From: Closterium sp. Naga37s-1
Lineage: Eukaryota; Streptophyta; Zygnematophyceae; Desmidiales; Closteriaceae
Direction: 5' to 3'
Assembly (NCBI GenBank): GCA_947471745.1
Contig: CANJKZ010000172.1
Location: 3,631,001-3,695,000, forward strand
Length of the DNA stretch: 64,000 nt
Below are positions 39,401-48,600 of this stretch, one piece after another; position 1 is the first letter of the stretch, and the number at the start of each line of letters is the position of its first letter. The notes beneath the pieces were generated by a model, which searched no databases, was not told the origin of the DNA, and was given only the letters and a program-made list of their open reading frames with translations. Both the position numbers and the translations under genes were made by a program.

Positions 39401-42400
39401 CTTGTCTGCGGACAAGCTATCCTCCCGTGCCGTTCCCTGCGTCTTCCTTGGCTTCCCCCCTGACGCGCCTGGTTGGCAGTTTTACCACCCCACCTCGCGC
39501 CGTGTTCTGTCCTCCCAGGACGTCACGTTTGACGAGTCGGTTCCGTACTACCGTCTCTTCCCCTACCGCGCTGCCCCCCTCCCCCCCCCGCCGCTCTTCC
39601 TCGCGCCAGGTCCCCCCCCCGGTAGACCCCCTCCCCCCTCAGGGTCCTGCCCCCTCAAGTGTGTCCCAGGTAGACGCAGTCGAGCCTGTCGAGGTAGCTG
39701 TTGACTCTGGTGCTGCTAGGGGTGCTGAGCCTGCGGGTGCCGGGTCTGGGGGTGCTGAGCCTGAGCGTGCGGAGCCTGGGGATGCTGGGTCTGGGGGTGC
39801 GGAGTCTGGGGGTGCTGAGCCTGGGGTTGCTGAGTCTGGGGGTGCGGAGCCTGAGGATGCTGGGCCTGCTCGTGTGGAGTCTGGCGGTGCTGGGCCTGGA
39901 GGTCCTTCGGGTGCTTCGTCCCGGCGGGAGCTACTCTCTCCGCAGGAGCTGCGCGAGTGGTTTGCTCGGCGCTGGAGCCGTGCTGCTGGAGCTGGTGGTA
40001 CTGCCGGTGCTGGAGGTTCTACTGCTGCTGGGGGTGCTGGAGCCACGGGTCCCGGAGGTGCTCGTACTGGAGGTACTGGAGCTGCTGGGCCTGGTGGTGC
40101 TACTGGTGCTGGAGCTGCTGGCGGAGGTGGAGCTGGCGGTGCTGCTGGAGTTGGTGCTGCTGGAGGTACTGGAGCCGGAGCTGCTGCGTCTTCCGGTGGT
40201 CCTGCTGGAGCTGGAGCTACTGGAGGTACTGGAGCTGGAGGTGCTGCTGGAGCTGGTGCTCCTGTGGGTGCTGGAGTTGGCGCTACTGGAGCTGCTGGAG
40301 GTGCTGCGGGAGCTGGTGGAGCTACTGGGGTCGGAGCTGCCGCTGGGGGTGCTGGTGCTGTCCCTGCTGGTTCTGGAGGTGCTGCGCGACCACGGCCGTA
40401 CTTCGTTCCGCTCCTTGAGCAGGTTCTTGGTCTTCCGCCTTCTTCTGGTCCTACTCCTTCCTTAGAGTGTCCACCACCTGTCCAGTCCGAGTCACAGTTA
40501 CAGCTGGCCTCCCCACTGCCTGCTCCTTCTCCCTACACTGGTCCTACTGGAGGTCTTGCTGAGCGTCGTGAGCCTGAGTCGCGTCCTGCGTCGCCTGTTC
40601 GTGCTGCTCGCACTGGTCGTCGTGTTCCACGTCAGCGTCCTCCTGCGGTCCCGGGCACGCACCAGATGGCACTGCGTCCTTCCACTGCTCCACAGCGTGT
40701 CCCTTTGCCGTCTCCTCCAGAGTCCTCTCTTCCTGCTCTTGCTGACCCGGAGTCTGACTCCCTTCGTGCTGCCAGTCCTACTGTCACGCGTCTTCTGGCT
40801 ACTGTGGTCACTGACCCTTCCTTTGAGTCCACTGCTGCGTCTGCCTTAGTTGCTGAGCTTGTCGACTTCGCTGCTCACTGTCGTCTAGACTACGCCGCTA
40901 GTCTTGTTGCTGAGTCTGAGTCTGTCTGTCCTCCGTCCGTCGGGGGTGAGTGTGCTCTTAGCATGGACGTCCTTGAGGACAGGCAGGAGGAGTTCCAGTG
41001 CTTTGCTGCTGCTTTACCTCATCTCGTGTCCATGCTAGTTGCCCCTGAGGGAGACCCGGATGCACCAGACATCCCGACCCCGCGCTCTTACGCAGAGGCG
41101 ATAGAGGGTCCCTACTCCTCTCAGTGGCAGTCAGCCATGGACGCAGAGATGGCTTCCTAGAAGTCCAGAGGCACCTACGTCGACGAGGTTCCCCCACCTG
41201 GGGCGAACATCGTCAGTGGCATGTGGATTTTCATAGTGAAGCGGCCGCCGGGTTCTCCGCCTGTCTTCAAGGCGCGCTACGTGGCTCGAGGCTTCAGTCA
41301 GCGGCAGGGAGTTGACTACTTTCAGACCTTCTCTCCCACCCCGAAGATGACCACTCTTCGGGTGCTGCTGCACATAGCCGCTCAGCGCGACTACGAGCTT
41401 CACTCTCTTGACTTCAGCACTGCTTTCCTACAGGGCAGCTTGCACGAGGAGATCTGGCTGCGCCGCCCACCTGGCTTCACTGGGTCGTTTCCTCCTGGTA
41501 CCCAGTGGAGCCTCCGGCGGCCAGTCTACGGTCTCCGCCAGGCTCCCCGTGAGTGGCACGACACACTGAGGACTACACTTGCGGCTCTTGGGTTTGCTCC
41601 TTCTACTGCCGACCCGTCGCTATTTCTACGCACCGACACCTCTTTGCCACCGTTCTACATCCTCGTGTACGTCGACGACTTGGTCTTTGCTACTGCTGAC
41701 ACTGCTGTACTCGCCCACGTGAAGTCCGAGCTGCAGAAGAGACACACGTGCACAGACCTGGGTGAACTGCGCAGCTATCTTGGCTTGCAGATCACCCGGG
41801 ACAGAGCACGCCGCACCATTACCTTGACTCAGTCACACATGGTGCAGCAGGTCCTTCAGCGCTTCGACTTCACGTACTCCTCGCCTCAGGCCACTCCTCT
41901 GTCTACTCGCCACTCGCTCTCAGCTCTGCCTTCGGATGAGTCCGTAGAGCCGAGTGGCCCGTACCCAGAGCTTGTTGGCTGCCTCATGTACCTGATGACC
42001 TGCACTCGACCTGACCTGGCATACCCTCTTAGCATCTTGGCACGCTATGTTGCTCCTGGGAGACACCGACCAGAGCACATGGCTGCAGCGAAGAGGGTGT
42101 TGCGCTACTTGTGCAGTACGTCGGGCATGGGGCTCGTGCTTGGAGGGCGGAGTTCAGTGGTCCTCACTGGTCATGCAGACGCGTCTTGGGTTGACGACCT
42201 GGCTACGCAGCGGTCGTCACAGGGTTACACCTTCAGCCTTGGTTCCGGCTCTGTTTCGTGGCGGTCTACCCGCTCGTCTTCAGTTCTCAGCTCCAGTTGT
42301 GAGGCTGAGATCTACGAAGGGGCCATGGCTGCATAGGAGTTATGCTGGCTCACCTACCTGCTGACTGACCTGGGAGAGCCGCCTCGTTCTCCTCCAGTTC

Positions 42401-43014
42401 TCTACGTAGACAACAAGGCCATGCTGGCCTTGTGTCGGGAGCACAGACTGGAGCACAGAACGAAGCACATTGCTCTTCGCTACTTCCTTGCTCGTGAGCT
42501 GCAGCAGCGTTTTCAGCTGCGCCTTGCTTACGTGGCCTCTCAGGCCAACACTGCTGATATCTTCACCAAGGCACTTCAGCCTTGTGATCATCAGCGCTTC
42601 TGTACTATGCTAGGTCTTGTGCCTACTTGGCCTCACTTGCTTACCTCTTGACTTTGCTTGTACTGTGATCTATATATACCTGCACCTGCATGCTTACCCT
42701 TGCTAGGTTGTGATCACTGTCTTGTTTGTTCACCTTGATTTATAATCCTGCATGTGAACTGGCCTTGTGGCCTTTGAACTTGTGCTCGGAATGTGTGGTG
42801 ACGTTGTGATCCACCCCGAGCTTGCTTTGCTTTGCTTGACTGGTCTTGTGACCCCTAGTTCTCCCCCACTTTGCCTATGGGGGTGTGTCAGACATATATG
42901 GCCTAGCCTATGTAGGCTGTAGTGGGGTAGACACTAAGGGGTACAGGTTTCTAGGGTTCCATGTTTGTACCCAACTCTGTTCTAGTTCATTCATTCCTTG
43001 TTCTTATTTTCACG
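36495..43014 (+). mobile_element. Ty1/Copia LTR retrotransposon Copia-2 (nearly intact pol)
   Basis: LTRs are 36495-36623 and 42886-43014 (129 bp, two differences seen). The target duplication TGCTC is at 36490-36494 and 43015-43019. The primer site TGGTATTAGAGCAG follows the 5' LTR and CTATGGGGGTG precedes the 3' LTR. The leader carries the AAACCCTAAAATAAATAA junction also found in Copia-1, and no gag capsid-like domain precedes the PQQLREW modules. Confidence 0.94.
37335..42651 (+). pseudogene. Copia-2 gag-pol, one frameshift and two stops
   Basis: Contains three PQQLREW-type modules, a knuckle-like segment (CPYVIRTGARTGQPCG...HTESRC), protease TLDSGASRSFF, integrase with SDRGGEF, linker, RT YVDDLVF and RNase H. 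A frameshift lies in a 9-C run at 39612-39620 (Copia-3 has 7 C at the matching place). TAG stops lie at 41158 (Trp in Copia-3) and 42334 (Gln in Copia-3). The first Met at 37335 is inside coding sequence and no better start is visible. The few lesions imply a recent insertion. Confidence 0.9.
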
Positions 43015-43019
43015 TGCTC

Positions 43020-44015
43020 GTCATTGAATAATTCATTTTTACTTAACCTGTTTGTTTTGCAAGGTGTGCAAGACGCATTGTGGGGAGCAAGGAGGGGAAT
43101 GCAAGAGAGGCGACAATGTGGAAAAGGGTGGGAGGAGATTTTGATGGTAGAGGGAGAGGAGGGAAGGTGGAAAGAGGAAGGAAGGGGGGTCAAGCTAGCA
43201 GTGATTGATACATAATAAATTGAGCAACTCTTCATTATGCTTGTCTGCTCTCAATCCTATTTGTGTATGCATGTGTGTGCGGGTGTGTTTGTGCGGGCCA
43301 GTTTGTGCGGGTGTGTTCATGTCAGTTGGTTGTTTCACGGCGGGTTGTTGTGCTGATATGCACCGTGTTTGTGATCTGAGGTTGTCATCGACGTTGGGGC
43401 AGCGTGTTTTCGCTGTTTCAACGACCCCATCAATCTCAGTTGCAGCATTGGTGTATATTGAGCACCCACTTCGATCCGTTCACAATCGTTACGTGGTGTT
43501 GCACCCTTTTGCGAGCGTTTGCATTTGTGTTTGTGGGATGTGTGCTTCAAAGTGTGGTGTTACTATGTGTCATGTATGTAATAAGAGGTTGTTAATCGTC
43601 TTTAGGGCAGCGTGTTTTCACTGTTTCAACAACCCCATCAACCTCTATTGCTATATGGTGCATCTTAACATTCATTTTGAAGCAACCACTCCACCTCATA
43701 CCTTGTTGTTCATTTGTACAATTGCATTCGTGCATGTTGATACCAGAATATTTTGTTCGGCCGTACCATCCGCCGTATTTATCGACGATGCTGGGACGGT
43801 CGAGCAAGTTCGTGGTTTCAACATGATACGTACGGTATTTGGTTTCACATATGGGAATCTCATTTGAGAGTGCTTTTATTCACTATTTGAGGCATCCGTT
43901 TGAACACAGTTCGAAACATTCAAACATGTGCTCCAAAAAGTGCGTAAAATATCACTCCTCAAAAGATATCCCCAAAATGTGAAACCAAATATAAAGGGTT
44001 GCTAAGCAACCCAAC
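43020..44015. other. Unassigned region with an internal diverged duplication
   Basis: Two copies of about 190-230 bp share GGGCAGCGTGTTTTC(G/A)CTG, TTTCAAC(G/A)ACCCCATCAA and nearby blocks (about 43365-43540 and 43590-43760). An open frame of 220 codons (43205-43867) spans both, but shows no motif I know and is Cys/Val/Phe-rich in a GT-rich context. I do not call it a gene. Confidence 0.5.
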
Positions 44016-44047
44016 TGTAAGGAAAATTCTTTTTCCTTACTTCGCAT
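44016..44047 (+). mobile_element. Left piece of a probable LTR split by Copia-3
   Basis: TGTAAGGAAAATTCTTTTTC begins here and continues after Copia-3 at 51508. The combined segment would start TG, end GTAACA at 51817 and be followed by a primer-site-like TGGTATTCAGAGCC. It contains the hairpin AAGGAAAATTCTTTTTCCTT. Joining the two pieces is inference. Confidence 0.55.
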
Positions 44048-44441
44048 TGTCAGAATATTATAGCTCATGCATATTGTGTAGGCTATAGTGGGGTAACCCA
44101 TAAGGGGTACAACCCAATTAGGGTTAGTACTTGTACCCAATTCATTCATAGTTCATTCATTCCTTGTTTCTTATCATGGTATCGAGCAGGTTCCCTCGTG
44201 GGAACTGTTCCTAGGGCCCACCGTTTTTTTTTTTTTTTTTTTTTTTTCCTGCCCGGAACGCACTCAGCCCCTGCCCGAGTCGCGTTCCCCTCTCTCGCGC
44301 CGCCCTAGCGGCCCCTTCGCGCCGCCCTCGCGGCCCCTTCGAGCCGCCCTCGCGGCTCTGTCGCCCTACCCTAGCGACCCCGCGGCCCCACCCTCGCGGC
44401 GCCGGCCGCCTCCCTTCGCGGCCCCGATCCGCCGCCCTCGC

Positions 44442-44472
<31 letters not shown>

Positions 44473-45215
44473 ACTCCGCCGCCCTTCGCGGCCCCTACTC
44501 CGCCGCCCTCGCGGCCCCGATCCGCCGCCCTCGCGGCCCCGATCCGCCGCCCTCACGGCCCCGCTCCGCCGCCCTCGCGGCCCCGATCCGCCGCCCTTCG
44601 CGGCCCCGATCCTCCGCCCTCGCGGCCCCTACTCCGCCGCCCTCGCGGCCCCGATCCGCCGCCCTCGCGGCCCCGATCCGCCGCCCTCGCGGCCCCTACT
44701 CCGCCGCCCTCGCGGCCCCTACTCCGCCGCCCCCGCGGCCCCGATCCGCCGCCCTCGCGGCCCCGATCCGCCGCCCTAGCGGCCCCGACCCCTGCTCCTA
44801 CGGCCCCGGCGCCTGCTCCTACGGCCCCCACGCCTACTCCTACGAGCAGCCCAGCCGCCGAGCCGCCCGGCAACCGAGCAGCCCAGCCGCTGAGCCGCCG
44901 AGCCGCCCAGCAACCGAGCCGCCCAGCCGCCGAGCCGCCCAGCAGCCGAGCCGCCCAGCAGCCGAGCCGCCCAGCCGCCGATACGCCCAGCAGCCAAGCC
45001 GCCCAGCAGCCGAGCCGCCCAGCCGCCGAGCCGCCCAGCAGCCGAGCCGCCCAGCAGCCGAGCAGCCGAGCCGCCCAGCAGCCGAGCCGCCCAGCCGTCG
45101 AGTCGCCGAGCCGCCCTGCAGCCGAGCCGCCCGAGCCGCCCTGTCCGGTAAGAGCAGCGCCTCTCTCACAGCACTGCCCTCACCCTACTGTTTGCACTGC
45201 TAGTCTACTGCTGTC

Positions 45216-45614
45216 ATGGCTACCCCTAGTGTCCTCGCTTTTGACGCTGAGGGTCGGGCCATTGACTTTGAAGTCTGGATAGATGACCTGCAGCTTTTCT
45301 TACAGTGCGATAGGGCAGACGGCCTCTCCCTCTTTGACCTCACTTCTGGTGCCTCTCCTGCCCCCGCTACTGATGCTGACGCCACTGTTTGCTCACAGTG
45401 GGCCACGCGCGATGCTGCTGCACGTCTTGCTTTGCGTCGCCACCTACCTACCTCTGAGCGTGCGCACTTTAGCCAGTACAAGAGTGCTCAGACCTTGTAC
45501 GACGCTGTAGTTGCACGCTACTCCTCCCCTGCCACTGCTGCACTGAGCCGCCTCATGCTACCGTACCTCTTCCCTGACCTTGCTGCCTTTCCCACAGTCG
45601 CACCTCCGCACTAG
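45216..45614 (+). CDS. Copia-3 gag N-terminal region
   Basis: 132 codons starting MATPSVLAFDAEGRAIDFEV, with the WIDDLQLFLQ and ARYSSPATAALSRLMLPYLF features of Copia gag capsid regions. It stops at a TAG just after the sequence shifts into the downstream frame at about 45600. The downstream frame continues the same gag domain (HLRTSDTRYRAALP), so a small out-of-frame deletion is the likely cause. It is the only one of the three near-complete Copia elements here to keep this domain. Confidence 0.85.
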   Translation: MATPSVLAFDAEGRAIDFEVWIDDLQLFLQCDRADGLSLFDLTSGASPAPATDADATVCSQWATRDAAARLALRRHLPTSERAHFSQYKSAQTLYDAVVARYSSPATAALSRLMLPYLFPDLAAFPTVAPPH

Positions 45615-48600
45615 TGACACTCGCTACCGCGCTGCGCTTCCTGCTAAGTTCTGCGCCAAGAACCCCCCCCCCATGTACATCACCCTCTACTACATAGTCA
45701 CCCGTCTCCCTGACTCCCTTCGCGTAGTCAGGGACCACTTCCTCTCGGTTTGCCCCACCACTCTCACCGTTGACCTCCTCGAGAAGGCCCTCCTAGCAGC
45801 AGAAAAGAGCATAGTCGCTGTAGGAGCCTCTCGTGGTGACCCTCGCACCCCCATCTTTGAGGGGTGTTCCCCCTCCCCTCTTTTGCCCTCTGTTGCCTCT
45901 GTTGCTGCGGCCGACCTCGCTGGTTTGGAGTCGGTTGGGGCAGCGTCTACCCCTAGCGGGAGACGCCGCCCTGGCAAGGGCAAGGGGGGCAGGGGCGCTG
46001 GAGGAGCTAGCGGGGGCGGTGGAGGCGGCGGTGGAGGCGGTGGAGGAGGTGGGGGTGGCGGTGGGGGTGGTGGCGGGGGTGGAGGTGTAGGTGGCGGCAG
46101 TGGAGGCGCAGGCGGCAGCAGCGGTGGCGGAGGGAGCGGAGGTGGCGGCGGTGGAGGAGGAGGCGGCGGAGGAGGTGGAGCTGGTCGGGGTGGCGCTGCG
46201 CAGAGGGTCGGCTCCGGTGGTGGTCAGCGCCAGCAGCAGCAGCAGCAGCAGCGCACTCGTGACGTCCCCTCCCCTCAGCAGCTCCGTGAGTGGTACACTG
46301 CGCGCCAGAGGGGTGGGGGTACTGGTCCGTGCACCTACGTCCTGCGCACCGGCGACCGCGCGGGTGAGCAGTGCGGGGGTGCGCACTCCACCCAGCGCTG
46401 CTTTGGCCGCCTGACGGACGCTTGGCGTCACCAGTTCCCTGAGGCCACTGAGATCCCCCGCTGGGGTGAGCTGTCTAGGGCGGGTGTAGCTGTCTTTGAC
46501 CTTGACTTTGATGCTATTCTTGCTGCCATGTATACTGTGACTATTAGTGATGAGGGTGACTGTTACCGGTGTTTTCCGCCCGACCCGGGCATTGAGACTG
46601 CTGCTCTAGGTACTGGTGAGGCTGCTGCTCTAGGTGCTAGCGAGGCTGCTGCTCTAGGTGCGTCTGCTCCCTCAGGTACTGGTGAGTCTGCTCTCTCAGG
46701 TTCTGCGTCGGCTTCGGCCTCCCACACCTTCACCCTTGACTCGGGGGCTTCTCGCTCCTTCTTTCGAGACCGCACCACACTCACGCCGCTTGGCCGGCCA
46801 GTTGCGGTCTCTCTGGCAGACCCCTCTGGGGGTCCGGTCCTTGCTCACTTCTCCACTGTCCTCCCGTGTCCGGCAGCCCCCTCTGGCACCCTGTCTGGTC
46901 TTTACCTCCCCTCGTTCTTTACGAACTTGGTGAGTGGTGCTGACCTACAGGATGCGGGGGTTCACCAGTTCACTCCTGCGAGTCAGCGGGTGACCCACTG
47001 CACGGACGCTCGGACAGGCCGACACCTGGCCACGTTTACACGTCGGCCGGGGTCGAGCCTGTACACACTGACCACTGCGTCTCCCCCAGTCCCTGCGTCT
47101 GGTCAGGTAGCTGCGTCGGGTCAGGTGTTTGCTGCAGCGTCCAGGTCTGGTCCTGAGTCTGCCCCCTGCTCGTGTCGCCTCCTGTCTCACGAGACTCTCC
47201 TCTGGCACCACCGCCTTGGTCACCCCTCCCTGCTTCGTCTCCGGAGCATGGCCTCCCGTGTCCTTGTCTCTGGTCTTCCCCGGTCCCTCCCTCCACTTCC
47301 TCCGGGGCCTGGCCCTACCTGCGTCCCCTGTGTCGAGGGACGACAGCGGGCTACCCCTCACTCCTCCCAGTTTCCTCCGACAGAGGCCCCGCTGCAGACG
47401 CTTCACATGGACGTGTGGGGCCCGGCCCGCGTCCGTGGACAGGGTCACGAGCGCTACTTCCTGCTGGTGGTTGACGACTACTCGCGTTACACCACAGTCT
47501 TCCCCTTGCGCAGCAAGGGTGATGTCACTGAGGTGTTGATCGACTGGATCCACGCAGCTCGTCTCCAGCTCAGGCGGAGCTTCGGCTCGGACTTTCCTGT
47601 TCTGCGTCTGCACTCTGACAGAGGCGGAGAGTTCTCCTCTGGCCTTCTGCGAGCCTACTGTCGTGCACGAGGCATCCGCCAGACCTTCACGCTTCCGGAC
47701 TCTCCACAGCAAAATGGGATTGCTGAGCGCCGCATTGGCATGGTCATGGACGTCGCCCGTACGTCCATGATGCATGCGGCTGCCCCCCATTTTCTGTGGC
47801 CGTTTGCGGTTCGGTACGCGGCGCATCAGATCAACCTTCAGCCCAGGGTCTCCATGCCGGAGACCTCCCCAGCCTTGGTGTGGACGGGGAAGGTTGGCGA
47901 TGCGTCTGCGTTCCGTGTCTGGGGATCTCGGGCGTTTGTCCGCGACTTGTCTGCGGACAAGCTTTCCCCTCGTGCTGCTCCTTGCGTCTTCCTGGGTTTC
48001 CCCCCTGACGCCCCAGGGTGGCAGTTCTACCACCCCACCTCTCGCCGTGTTCTGTCCTCCCAGGACGTCACGTTCGACGAGTCGGTCCCCTACTACCGCC
48101 TCTTCCCCTACCGCACTCCGTCCCTCCCCCCGCCACCGCTCTTCCTTGTACCAGGTCCCCCCCCGGTAGACCCCCTCCCCCCTCAGGGTCCTGCCCCTTC
48201 AGGTGTGTCCCAGGTAGACGCTGTTGAGCCTGTCGAGGTCGCTGGTGACTCTGGTGCTGCTGAGGGTGCTGAGCCTGGGGGTGCTGACTCCGGGGGTGCT
48301 GAGCGTGTGGGTGCTGACTCTGGGGGTGCTGAGCGTGTGGGTACTACGACTGGGGGTGCTGAGCCTGGGGGTGCTGCGTCTGGGGGTGCTGAGCCTGGGG
48401 GTGCTACGCCTGGAGGTGCTGAGCCTGGGGGTGCTGCGTCTGGGGGTGCTGAGCCTGGGGGTACTACGCCTGGAGGTGCTGAGCCTGGGGGTGCTACGCC
48501 TGGTGGTGCTGTGCCTGGCGGTTCTCCGGGTGCTCCCTCTCGCCGGGAGCCACTCTCTCCCCAGGAGCTGCGTGAGTGGTTTGCCCGGCGCTGGAGGCGA

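Noticed and set aside
43205..43867. 220-codon open frame after Copia-2
   Set aside because: It spans an internal duplication in GT-rich DNA, has no recognisable motif and is Cys-rich in a non-patterned way. Not supported as a gene.
45580..45614. Programmed ribosomal frameshift between the Copia-3 gag start and pol
   Set aside because: The shift occurs in the middle of the gag domain, without a slippery heptamer that I can see. Copia elements normally use one frame, so a small deletion is simpler.
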